Below are positions 29,042-37,281 of a stretch of 64,000 nt of DNA, piece by piece. The stretch covers positions 20,670 through 84,669 of the forward strand of contig CAZUDI010000005.1 of assembly GCA_964618975.1 (NCBI GenBank), in the 5' to 3' direction. This stretch comes from CAZUDI01 sp964618975 (lineage in GTDB: Bacteria > Desulfobacterota > Desulfomonilia > UBA1062). How positions within the stretch are numbered: the first letter of the stretch is position 1; every line of letters starts with the position of its first letter. Under the pieces are notes generated by a model, which was not told where the DNA came from, ran no database searches, and saw only the letters and a list, made by a program, of their open reading frames with translations. A program made the position numbers and the translations under genes.

Positions 29042-30856
29042 TTAGGCCTTACGGGCGGCCTGCATATCCTTGATGCAGTAGTCGAGCCCCAGCGCCTTGA
29101 GGGTCTTGTCCGTGGGGATGCCGTCATCGTCCCACCCGAAGTAGGTGTACACCTCGTCCTGCATCTTCTTGGTATCCTCTTCGCTGAACACGGCCCCCTT
29201 CTTGGGGCCCTCGGGCAGCTTCTCGTTCATGAGCCGCCAGGGCAGGCGGTCGTCCTTGCGGCGGACCCCCTCGCGCACCTGGAAGCAGCGCTCCAGGGTG
29301 ATGATGCGCTTGGCCGTGTTCCAGTACTCATCGTCGGTCATATTCCAGCCGCACAGCGGGTTGAGCATGTCGATGAAGACCTTGGGCGTCTCCTTGCCCC
29401 AGGGGTAGCCGCCCACGAACGAGCACATGGTGAGGGAGTTGATCATGCCCCAGCGGGCCAGGGTAGCGGCCGAGGTGCCCTCGTGATGGTCGCCGCCGCA
29501 GGAACCCATGGCATAGCTGAAGGCGCGCGGCTTGTCGCCCCGCGGGTCATGGGCCGCAACCTCCTTGCCCTTGACGTGCACGGCCCACTTCTCGGACCCC
29601 TTGCCGATCTCTTTGGCCATCTGCTTGACGCCCTTGGCGAGCAGCTTGCCGCCCTTGCCCTCCTGGCGGGCGATCCTGCGGATCATCTCGAGGGCGGCCT
29701 CAGCGTTGCCCCATTCGAGATCGATCCCGTCCAGGTCGGCCTTGGTCAGGACCCCGCGCTGGACACACTCCATGGCAAAGCCCAGGCAGCCGCCGACCGA
29801 GATGCCGTCCAGGCCCTGGGCATCGGCCTCCTCGATACAGGCCATCATGCCGTCGAAGTCCGAGAGCCCGAGGTTGGACCCCAGGAGTCCGCCGGTCTCG
29901 TACTCGGGGCCCTCGGCGATGAGCCCGTCGTAGTCCCCGCCGCGGATCACGCCCAGCTTCATGCAGTGCACCGGGCAATGGGCGCAGGCGACGTGCCGTT
30001 TCCAGAAGACGCGGTTGGCCTGCTCGGCACCGAGCTCATGGATGTCCGGCCACCAGGTGGACTGGTAGTTCTTGGTAATGAGCGAGCCCGTACCATGGTG
30101 CTTGAGCTCGAGCAGACCCGCCGTGCCCCAACGCTTGATGCCCTGCCAGGCCTCCTTGTCCACCGCCAGCTGCTTGGCCTTGACCATGGCCTCGTAGGCC
30201 GCCTCGTTGTCGACCACCGGCACCGCCTTGGTGCCGCGTACGGCGATGGCCTTGAGCTTCTTGTCGCCCATCAGCGCCCCGGTCGAGGTGCGGGCAGCGG
30301 CACGGAAACGCTCCACCATCACGCAGGCATAGCCCACCTTGTTCTCACCGCCAGGGCCGATGCAGGCCACGCGGGCAAAGGGTTCCTTGATCCTCTCCAT
30401 CACCAGGCGCTCGGTCGCATCGGTGTCCTTGCCCCAGAGGGAAGTGGCGTCGTAGAAGGTGACCTTGTCGTCGTTGATATAGAGGAAGACCGGTTTCTTG
30501 GACTTGCCGGTGATGTAGATCCCGTCCCAGCCGGCCCACTTGATCTCGTTGGGGAAGTGCCCGCCCACCTCGGCATGGCTGAGCAGCCCCGTATAGGGGC
30601 TCTTGTTCACCCAGCTGGCGCGGGTCGAGACGCAATAGGTGCCGTTGAGCGGGCCCACCCCGATGTAGATCGGGCTGTTCTCGGCATAGGCGTCGCTGCC
30701 CTTCTTGAGCTCGTTGTAGAGCAGATAGGCGCCCATGCCGGCGCCCCCGATATACTTGCGGCACTCCTCATCGGAGAGCTTGCGGACCTTATATTTCTGT
30801 GTCGAAAGATCGATCTCCAGGATCTTCCCAAAATTTCCACCCTTTGGAACTGCCAT
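29042..30856 (-). CDS. Aldehyde:ferredoxin oxidoreductase family tungsten/molybdenum enzyme
   Basis: 604-aa AOR-family enzyme of full length. The N-terminal pterin domain has EIDLSTQKYKV, IGVGPLNGT and WAGWDGIYITGKSKKP. The middle domain has the [4Fe-4S] cysteines in CAHCPVHC (near residue 287). The C-terminus has NPLCGWN and the common GWDDDGIPTDKTLKALGL ending. AOR enzymes oxidise aldehydes to acids, or reduce acids when driven; the BamB branch reduces benzoyl-CoA. The substrate here is unknown. It pairs with the Tat ferredoxin 3 bp upstream. No Tat signal of its own. Confidence 0.93.
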   Translation of the reverse strand: MAVPKGGNFGKILEIDLSTQKYKVRKLSDEECRKYIGGAGMGAYLLYNELKKGSDAYAENSPIYIGVGPLNGTYCVSTRASWVNKSPYTGLLSHAEVGGHFPNEIKWAGWDGIYITGKSKKPVFLYINDDKVTFYDATSLWGKDTDATERLVMERIKEPFARVACIGPGGENKVGYACVMVERFRAAARTSTGALMGDKKLKAIAVRGTKAVPVVDNEAAYEAMVKAKQLAVDKEAWQGIKRWGTAGLLELKHHGTGSLITKNYQSTWWPDIHELGAEQANRVFWKRHVACAHCPVHCMKLGVIRGGDYDGLIAEGPEYETGGLLGSNLGLSDFDGMMACIEEADAQGLDGISVGGCLGFAMECVQRGVLTKADLDGIDLEWGNAEAALEMIRRIARQEGKGGKLLAKGVKQMAKEIGKGSEKWAVHVKGKEVAAHDPRGDKPRAFSYAMGSCGGDHHEGTSAATLARWGMINSLTMCSFVGGYPWGKETPKVFIDMLNPLCGWNMTDDEYWNTAKRIITLERCFQVREGVRRKDDRLPWRLMNEKLPEGPKKGAVFSEEDTKKMQDEVYTYFGWDDDGIPTDKTLKALGLDYCIKDMQAARKA

Positions 30857-30859
30857 GGC

Positions 30860-31570
30860 TTACCTCCTCTCCCCGTCTTCGTTCGGATAGAACAGGTTGC
30901 GGATCAGGTCGTCGCCCGCCTCTGCGGGGGTCACATCGCGGTAGGCCATGTTCACGCCGAACCCGGCCGTGCCGGCCATGAGGCACGGACCCTGCGGGTT
31001 GCCGGATTGCAAGAGGCAGGCCTGGACACACTGGGGATCTCCGTCGCACAGATCGCACATGATGGGGAAACCGTTGTCCGGGTTGACACGGACGAACTCG
31101 GACGGGCAGGCATCCACGCACTTGAGACACTTGGCACCCAGGCAAAGCTCCGGGTCGAGCTTGATGCCGCCGGTCTTGGAATCCTTCTGGATCGCCTTGG
31201 GATCGGTGGGGCACGATTCGATGCACGGGGCGTCGTCACAGTGATGGCAGATCACCGGCACATCGACGATCCCCTTGTACTTGATGACGTGTACCCGGGA
31301 CAGGGCCGGACGCACAACGCCTTCATGGTACATGGTACAGGCGTACTCGCAGGCCCGGCACCCCGTGCAGTTCTGGCGTTCGGCGAAGAGGTACTTCATC
31401 AGCGGCTTTTCCTGCGGGGCGGCCGCCTGTGCGGCCTGCGCCGGACGTACCCCGGTCACCTTACCCGCGGCCACTGCCGCTCCCGCCACTGCGCCGGCAC
31501 TCTTGAGAAAACCACGCCGGGTAGTCTCCTTCCCCAAGACAGCGCCTAACTTCCTATCGTCCTTCTCCAT
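30860..31570 (-). CDS. Tat-signal polyferredoxin, AOR small subunit
   Basis: 236-aa iron-sulfur protein, first main gene of the redox operon. The twin-arginine signal TTRRGFLKSAGAVAGAAVAAG is at residues 16-36. Four clusters follow: CTGCRACEYAC, CHHCDDAPCIESCP, CLGAKCLKCVDACP and CDLCDGDPQCVQAC. It would take electrons from the AOR subunit encoded 3 bp downstream. A Tat signal on this subunit but not on the AOR suggests either co-export as a complex or a membrane-tethered N-terminus. ATG 31570 has GGAGG upstream. Confidence 0.9.
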   Translation of the reverse strand: MEKDDRKLGAVLGKETTRRGFLKSAGAVAGAAVAAGKVTGVRPAQAAQAAAPQEKPLMKYLFAERQNCTGCRACEYACTMYHEGVVRPALSRVHVIKYKGIVDVPVICHHCDDAPCIESCPTDPKAIQKDSKTGGIKLDPELCLGAKCLKCVDACPSEFVRVNPDNGFPIMCDLCDGDPQCVQACLLQSGNPQGPCLMAGTAGFGVNMAYRDVTPAEAGDDLIRNLFYPNEDGERR

Positions 31571-31626
31571 GAGCGACTATCCTCCTTTCTTGGGAGTCCT
31601 CTTGTTTCACGAAGAAACCTTGGTCT

Positions 31627-31719
31627 CTATGCTCTCCCCGAAAGTGATACCGGGTTGTCTACCGTAGACATCGCGTGCAAGTCTCTCACGATGCGCTGCG
31701 ATTTCTCTTGGTTGCTCAT
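31627..31719 (-). CDS. Possible 30-aa leader ORF of the redox operon
   Basis: In the 5' leader between the promoter and the ferredoxin gene, ATG 31719 opens a frame of 30 codons starting MSNQEKSQRIVRDLH and ending PVSLSGRA before TAG. It begins about 19 bases from the predicted transcription start; the ribosome-binding site is weak. The composition is protein-like. It could be a small protein, a leader peptide or chance. Confidence 0.3.
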   Translation of the reverse strand: MSNQEKSQRIVRDLHAMSTVDNPVSLSGRA

Positions 31720-31744
31720 TTCTCAGCCGCGCACTTTAACGTTC

Positions 31745-31772
31745 AGTATAATCTCCAGAAATTACTTGTCAA
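31745..31772 (-). promoter_or_regulatory. Sigma70-type promoter of the AOR-Hdr-Fdh operon
   Basis: On the minus strand a perfect -35 TTGACA (31767-31772), a 16-bp spacer and -10 TATACT (31745-31750). Transcription would start near 31738, giving a leader of about 168 nt before the ferredoxin gene. The rest of the gap to 32033 is AT-richer with no further gene seen. Confidence 0.75.
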
Positions 31773-32032
31773 GCAACTATTCTTCATAACTCCTTATTTT
31801 TATTTGTTTTATTGAGTTTGATGGGACATAATAAAAACATCCGCCATGCCTTCTCTGTCTTTTTCATACCCCGTATGATGCACAGGGGGGGGCTACCGCT
31901 GTGCTGCCACCATGGCCGCGAATCCTATCCTGCACACCCTGTAACGGCAACATCCATGACATCCCCCGCGATCTGGACTAAAGCCTGCACCCACACTACG
32001 AAATCTTATGGCAACCGGGAGTCCGACACCGC

Positions 32033-33330
32033 ATGAGCTGGGCAGCACACTACGAGGGCCGGCAGGTAAGCGCCGCTGAGGCGGTCACCCAAATCCGCTC
32101 CGGGGACCGGGTCGTGCTCGGCCATGCCTGCGCCGAGCCGCAGGCTCTCGTCAAGGCCCTCCTCGAACGCGCCCCCGCGCTGCACGGCGTCGAGGTCGCG
32201 GGCATGCTCAGCACCTCTCCGGCGTCCTACTGTCTGCCGGAATACCGCGGGCATCTGAGACACAACACCCTCTTTGCCGGCCGCAGCACGCGTCGGGCCG
32301 TCAACGAGGGCACGGCGGACTTCACCCCCTGCTACTTCCACCAGGTGCCCGCCCTCTTCCGGGACGGCCTCCTGCCGGTGGATGTGGCCCTGATCACGGT
32401 CTCCCCCCCCCCGACTCCCAGGGCCGGGTCAGCCTCGGCATCTCGGTAGATTACACCAAGGAGGCGGCCCTGAGCGCCCGCACCGTCATCGCCGAGGTCA
32501 ATGCGGGCATGCCGCGCACCGGGGGGGAGTCGTTCCTGTTGGTGGATAACCTCGACTATTTCGTCCCCTCCCAGGACCCGCTGCTCACGCTCGTCCCGGG
32601 CACCATCGGCGAGATCGAGATGGCCATCGGGCGCATGGTCGCAGGCCTCATCCGCGACGGAGACTGCCTGCAGGTAGGCATCGGGGCCATCCCCGACGCC
32701 GTGCTCGCCTGCCTGGAGGACCGGCGCGACCTGGGAATACACTCCGAGCTCCTGTCGGACTCCGTCATGCCCCTGGTGGAGGCCGGGATCGTCACCGGCA
32801 GGCACAAAACCCTCCTGCCGGAGAAGATCGTCTTCAACCTTGCCATGGGCACACAGACCTTCTACGACTGGCTCGACGACCACCCCATGGTTGCCATGTA
32901 TCCGGTAGACTTTACCAACGATCCTCTGACCATTGCCAAGATCGACAACATGGTGGCCATCAATTCCGCCCTGGCCGTCGACCTGCTGGGCCAGGTGGCC
33001 TCCGATACCATCGGCCCCCGTCAGTACAGCGGGGTCGGGGGACAGGTCGACTTCGTACGGGGGGCCAACCATTCCCGGGGCGGCCGCAACATCATCGCCC
33101 TGCCGGCCACCGCGGCCGGGGGACAGGTCTCGCGCATAACCTGCACCTTAGAACACGGCCAGGCGGTCACCACCTCACGTCACGATGTGGACTACGTGGT
33201 CACGGAATACGGCATCGTGCGCCTGAGGGGCCTCACCGCACGCCAGCGCATCGAGGCCCTCATCGGCATTGCGGCGCCCGCCTTCCGCGAGGGCCTCCGG
33301 CAGGAATGCCGTGACCTCTACGGCTGGTAA
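32033..33330 (+). pseudogene. Acetyl-CoA hydrolase / CoA-transferase (Cat1/Cat2 type), frameshifted at a C10 run
   Basis: Two adjacent frames together make one CoA-transferase of about 432 codons. The N-terminal part starts MSWAAHYEGRQVSAAEAV and runs to ALITVSPP. The second frame continues with DSQGRVSLGISVDY through the family's C-terminal signature VTEYGIVRLRGLTARQRIEAL. The break is at ten consecutive C's (32403-32412). Eight C's would restore the canonical SPPD motif and eleven would also restore frame. The enzyme class moves CoA between acetate and another acid such as succinate or 4-hydroxybutyrate. The break may be a sequencing error, a true pseudogene or slippage-based phase variation. 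Confidence 0.85.
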
Positions 33331-33433
33331 TTCCACACCGCAACGGACCCAGACGGGCCCGGGGCCTTCATCGTGGGCGGCCGCACCCCGCATCCCCTTA
33401 GAAAGGCAATCCGCCCCGCTCCGGGGACCGCGG

Positions 33434-34477
33434 TCAGCGAAACCAGCGCAGGGGCTCCTTGAGGGCCTTTTTCAGCTCCGGGTGGCGCCAGCAGTCGTAG
33501 CGGGCCTTGAGGATCGCCAGCCGCAGCAGCTGCTTGTTGAAGGGCAGCGCGTCCATGCGCTCCTTGCGGGCGAGCTTCCCGGCAAACCCGGCGGTGAAGC
33601 GGGCGAAGTCGCGCTCGGCCTTATCCCTGTGGGTATGCACCAGACTGGCCACCTTGCCCGAGATGAGCGCCCCCACGATGCCATAGCCCCAGAAGGGCTC
33701 AATCATGCCCGAGAGCGTCCCGGCCAGGATCTTGTCCTTCCAGAACAGCCGCGCCTCGCGGGGGAAGCATCCGTCGAAGGTGCTCCAGTCAGCGAGTTCC
33801 ATCCCGCGCGCGAGTCTGAGGACGCGCGTGAAGGCCTCCAGATCCTTTTTACCAAGCGGGGTGCGCGAGAAAAGCAGGGCGAACATGAGACCGTTGAGGG
33901 CAGCGGTATAGCCGTAGTCCACGCTGAAGCGCCCCATGTGGATGGCGCCGCTGGATTCGTCCGGCCCGCAGGCGGCACTCGTAAGGTACCCGTAGGTGGT
34001 GCTGTAGCGCACCCCCACCAGTTCGTAGACCTCGCGGTACAGTCCGGTGGCGATGATGCTCCCGGCTGGCGCCTGTTCGAGCTCCCGCAGGGAGAGCTCG
34101 CTACCGAAGTGAAAGGTTACTCCCTCGCGCTCGCACAGTTCGAAGAGGTGCATATCGAGGGAGGTCGAGCGCGGCCCGCGCTCCACGTTGTAGGCCACCG
34201 AGTTGTCCACGTAGGGCGGCAGGGTGAGAGGCCGGTCATTGTACCAGAAGGCGGGATAGGCCTTGGTAGGACAGAAGTATCCCGAAAGATCGATCCCGAT
34301 GTAGTCCCAGGTCTGCTCCTTTTCCAGCGGGGTGGTGTGAATGGAAGGGTGCACCCTGGATGATCCGCCGATACCCTGTTCGCGGTCGTGGATCCTCACA
34401 TCGAAGCCCGCGCGCGCCAGATTGATCCCGGCCACCATGCCGGCCAGACCGGCCCCGTAGATATCAACCGCCTGCAT
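33434..34477 (-). CDS. FAD/NAD(P)-binding oxidoreductase of unknown substrate
   Basis: 347-aa flavoprotein. The dinucleotide-binding motif IYGAGLAGMVAGINLARAG is at residues 6-24, with the following acidic residue near 30. IIATGLYREVYELVG near residue 140 is a second typical FAD element. The C-terminal half, basic and aromatic-rich (FWGYGIVGALISGKVA), resembles geranylgeranyl-reductase-type flavoproteins. ATG 34477 has AAGGGAGG upstream; the longer frame is not supported. It is convergent with the CoA-transferase and monocistronic. Confidence 0.78.
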   Translation of the reverse strand: MQAVDIYGAGLAGMVAGINLARAGFDVRIHDREQGIGGSSRVHPSIHTTPLEKEQTWDYIGIDLSGYFCPTKAYPAFWYNDRPLTLPPYVDNSVAYNVERGPRSTSLDMHLFELCEREGVTFHFGSELSLRELEQAPAGSIIATGLYREVYELVGVRYSTTYGYLTSAACGPDESSGAIHMGRFSVDYGYTAALNGLMFALLFSRTPLGKKDLEAFTRVLRLARGMELADWSTFDGCFPREARLFWKDKILAGTLSGMIEPFWGYGIVGALISGKVASLVHTHRDKAERDFARFTAGFAGKLARKERMDALPFNKQLLRLAILKARYDCWRHPELKKALKEPLRWFR

Positions 34478-34845
34478 AAAACCTCCCTTCACTTCAAATT
34501 CATGGCAAATTCCTGAGGCCCACCCCCCGGATGTCCACACCGGGCACAGGGCCTACCACGGGATGAATCCTCTCTCATTGACATTCTTATCAAATCTCGA
34601 GCTCTCCCGCCATAAGGAAAAACAGCCTCCGGGCTTCCCGCTCCGGGAAACGACCACCGGAGAGTGGCCCAAGCAAAGCCTATCCGATCCCGTCTGTCCG
34701 GACATACGCCGGAACTTGACCAACAACCGATCGCCTTCCGCGCCGCTTGTGGCTTTATGGGGGACACCACGGTGCCGGGACACATGTCCATGATCCGTTT
34801 TCCCTGTTGCATAAGCCATCATTTATAGCTAGAATCTCTCTCGAT
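34478..34845. other. Intergenic region between divergent genes, no gene supported
   Basis: 368 bases holding the divergent promoters of the FAD protein and the DUF4388 protein. A frame on the minus strand (34489-34812) has no ribosome-binding site and no protein-like composition. A stem CTCCGG...CCGGAG with AAGCAAAGCC after it (34640-34685) is reminiscent of small-molecule RNA folds but does not match a known riboswitch well enough to call. Confidence 0.4.
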
Positions 34846-36180
34846 ATGTCAGAGCAGTTCAGCCTCAATGATCTCAGTTTTCCCCTTCTCATGAAGGATG
34901 TGGTGGAATCGGACTTCACCGGGATCATCTTCGTCAGCTCCGGACCCTGGCGCAAGGGGCTCATCTTCGCTCAAGGGCGTCTCTGTGCCATCCAGTCCAA
35001 CAAGACCGCAGAGCTCCTGGGCGAGATCATGGTGGACTTGAGTATCATCACGCCCGAGGAGAACGCCCGCGCCCTGGAAACCGCCCGTATCGAGAGGAAG
35101 AAACAGGGTGTCATCCTGATGGAGGGCGGTCTGATTGCCTCCAACGACATCAACAGCGCCCTGGCGCACCAGCTGGAGCGGCGTTTCCTGGACATCTTCT
35201 CTTGGGATGAGGGGGAGGTCCAGAAGGTTCCCAAACCGCAGATCGACAAGCTGCCCGACGTCAGCCGCAACGACCTGGCGCGGCTAATCCGCCGGGGGAT
35301 CATGGACCAGAGCTCCTTCTCCTGTGTAATCTCGGCGCTGTCGCCCTTTGCCGACGCCAAGCCCAAACTGCTGCGCGAGAACCTCCCGACCGACAGTGGG
35401 GTACACGTCGACGACATCGATCGCTATAGCGTCTCCGAGGTACTCCTGCTGGGGCAGGATCTGCCGCGGGCCCTACTGGGGCTCTACTGCACCGGGCTGG
35501 TCAGCTTCGAGGAGAGCCAGCACAAGGCCCTAATCGAAAAGCTGCGCATGATGCTCAAGGCCATCAAGGACCAGGACCCCTTCGAGACCCTGGGGATCGA
35601 CCGCCACATCTCCGAAGGCGGACTCAAACGCGCCTACATCAAACTCGTCAAGGCCAACCATCCCGATATCTACTCCTATGCTGACGATCCCGAGGTCAAG
35701 CGCCTGGCAAACGATATCTTCACCGAGATCCAGAAGGCCTACAACGCCGTGGTCAAGATCCGGGAAGGCCGCGAGCCCGAACCCAAGGGGCTGGACGAGA
35801 GCCTGCAGGCGGAGCTGCTCTACTCCCAGGCTACCGAGGCGCTCAAGGCCAAAGATTACCAGAAGGCCCTGGACCTCTTCCGGCTCTGCATGCGCATGCG
35901 CCCGGACGAGCTCGTGTTCACGGAATCCTATATCAAGACCTTGTTCCTCAAATGGCAGAACACCGGCTTCGGCAACAGCCTGGAGATCAAGGCCGCCATC
36001 CGCGAAGGGGCCAAGCAGTTCCCCAAATCGGACAACCTCTATGTAATCCTGGGCTGGGTGCTCAAGAAGGAGGGCTCCAACAAGGCCGCCGAGGCCTTCC
36101 GCCGCGCGCTCCAGATCAACCCCCAGAATCAGGACGCCCAGCGCGAGCTGCGGCTCCTCCAGATGCGCGGCAAGCTCTAA
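34846..36180 (+). CDS. DUF4388 - DnaJ - TPR multidomain protein
   Basis: 444-aa cytoplasmic protein. The N-terminal ~100 residues form a DUF4388/PatA-like domain (SEQFSLNDLSFPLLMKDVV ... FTGIIFVS ... GLIFAQGRLCAIQS). Residues about 245-310 are a J domain beginning DPFETLGI with the HPD motif (NHPDIY). The remainder (about 325-440) is tetratricopeptide-like helical repeats ending AAEAFRRALQINPQNQDAQ. This combination is common in Myxococcota and Desulfobacterota proteins tied to gliding, signalling or assembly. ATG 34846 is chosen because the upstream extension has no homology. Confidence 0.88.
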   Translation: MSEQFSLNDLSFPLLMKDVVESDFTGIIFVSSGPWRKGLIFAQGRLCAIQSNKTAELLGEIMVDLSIITPEENARALETARIERKKQGVILMEGGLIASNDINSALAHQLERRFLDIFSWDEGEVQKVPKPQIDKLPDVSRNDLARLIRRGIMDQSSFSCVISALSPFADAKPKLLRENLPTDSGVHVDDIDRYSVSEVLLLGQDLPRALLGLYCTGLVSFEESQHKALIEKLRMMLKAIKDQDPFETLGIDRHISEGGLKRAYIKLVKANHPDIYSYADDPEVKRLANDIFTEIQKAYNAVVKIREGREPEPKGLDESLQAELLYSQATEALKAKDYQKALDLFRLCMRMRPDELVFTESYIKTLFLKWQNTGFGNSLEIKAAIREGAKQFPKSDNLYVILGWVLKKEGSNKAAEAFRRALQINPQNQDAQRELRLLQMRGKL

Positions 36181-36205
36181 GGCGCCAGGCATATCCCGGC
36201 CCAAC

Positions 36206-36275
36206 CTTTAATCGCTTGAGGGTCGAAATCCCCGCCGCTTGCGGCGGCAAGGAGGGTCCCGGGCTTGCAATCATG
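36206..36275 (-). repeat. Interspersed intergenic repeat, copy 2 (inverted)
   Basis: Reverse orientation: CCTTTAATCGCTTGAG, then CCCCGCCGCTTGCGGCGG and GGGCTTGC. It lies just after the DUF4388 gene and shares its TTTAATCGCT end with the copy at 38053. Confidence 0.75.
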
Positions 36276-36420
36276 ATACGTCCATGCCCCCTTCTCTCCC
36301 TGGAGGGCTGTGGACCCATATGGCCGCCAATGCTATTTCTTATCTTGAATCGTCCACTTCAATCACACCGATGTATGGGGCAAGAGGGTCCATGAGATGG
36401 GGGAGGAATGATTTTTCACG

Positions 36421-36448
36421 TAATGACGGTGGTCAGATCTGCCGATAT
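36421..36448 (+). promoter_or_regulatory. Possible sigma28 (FliA)-type promoter
   Basis: TAATGACG at 36421-36428 and GCCGATAT at 36441-36448, 16 bases after TAAT, resemble the flagellar sigma consensus TAAA-N15-GCCGATAA. It lies 40 bp ahead of the DUF5610-like gene. The -10 element matches 7 of 8 bases; the -35 is weaker and the spacing one base long. Confidence 0.4.
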
Positions 36449-36487
36449 ACGCTATAACAAGGCAGAAAAACCACACGGAGGTGGTCG

Positions 36488-36982
36488 ATGAAGATCTCAG
36501 GGATGGAAACACAGCTGCTCAAGTCCTACATGGAGGCCGAGCAGAAACGGGTAACGCCTGCCAGCGGCACGACCTCGTACGCAGAGAGCCTCTACGAGAG
36601 CCTGACCTACAGTCGCGAGGCCTATCACCTCGATCTCGAACTCACGGACGGCTCCAGCATGAGCATCGATATCGTCTACGAGGCCATGCAGAAAAAGACC
36701 GCCTACGAGTTCTCCGCCTATGCGGACTATACCTACGCCAACGACTATTACAGCCCTGAGAACACCTCAAAGCGCATTCTCGACTTCGCCGAGAACCTCT
36801 GGGACGGCTCGGCGAAGAGGCTCGAGATGCTCGTGGGCGCGATCTCCGAAGGGATCTCCCAGGCCCGGGACATCCTGGGCGAACTGCCCGAGGGGATCGA
36901 CAGTCTCATCACGCGCACCGAAGAGCTGATCGCAGAAGGCATCGAACGTCTGCGGGCGGACATCCCGACTCAGGAGGCCTGA
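36488..36982 (+). CDS. DUF5610-like protein
   Basis: 164-aa soluble protein. The central segment SIDIVYEAMQKKTAYEFS and ANDYYSPENTSKRILDFAENLW (residues about 60-105) fit the DUF5610 family; the C-terminal 50 residues form a charged, likely coiled helix. No signal peptide. GGAGGTGG lies before ATG 36488. The sigma28-like promoter suggests a link with motility genes, not otherwise present in this window. Confidence 0.7.
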   Translation: MKISGMETQLLKSYMEAEQKRVTPASGTTSYAESLYESLTYSREAYHLDLELTDGSSMSIDIVYEAMQKKTAYEFSAYADYTYANDYYSPENTSKRILDFAENLWDGSAKRLEMLVGAISEGISQARDILGELPEGIDSLITRTEELIAEGIERLRADIPTQEA

Positions 36983-36996
36983 GCACCCGGGTGCGG

Positions 36997-37281
36997 TCAT
37001 TCCCTCGAGGGAGGGTGCTCCTCGAGCAAGGCCCTGACCTTCGGCGGCAGATAGACCGCCTCGAGGTCCAACCGCCTCAGGGCAAGGAGCAGCAGGCGGT
37101 TGCGTTCCGACCAGGGGGCCTTGTCGTCGAAGATGACGAGGGTGCGCCCCTCCAGCCGGCAGACGCCGCCCCGGCGGTTTATGCGGTCCTCGATGACCTC
37201 GATCCCGGCCTGACCCGCCGCCTCCACGAGCAGCAAGCAGAGTTCCTTCTGGCGTTTATCCTCGCGTGGGTCAGGTCTCAT
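36997..37281 (-). CDS. Small conserved protein of unknown function
   Basis: 94-aa hypothetical protein that looks real by composition: charged N-terminus (MRPDPREDKRQKELCLLL), a strand-turn-strand GGVCRLEGRTLVIFDD and a leucine-rich helical end with LEAVYLPPKVRALLEEH. ATG 37281 overlaps the upstream cupin gene's stop by 4 bp, so the two are cotranscribed. No function is recognised. Confidence 0.72.
   Translation of the reverse strand: MRPDPREDKRQKELCLLLVEAAGQAGIEVIEDRINRRGGVCRLEGRTLVIFDDKAPWSERNRLLLLALRRLDLEAVYLPPKVRALLEEHPPSRE

Noticed and set aside
34630..34700. Resemblance to a cyclic-di-GMP riboswitch core (AAGCAAAGCC after a GC stem)
   Set aside because: The flanking helices and the tetraloop-receptor parts could not be found, so similarity is too short.
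34489..34822. Minus-strand frames in the gap between the FAD protein and the DUF4388 protein
   Set aside because: No start signal and unconvincing composition; the region fits a divergent promoter region.
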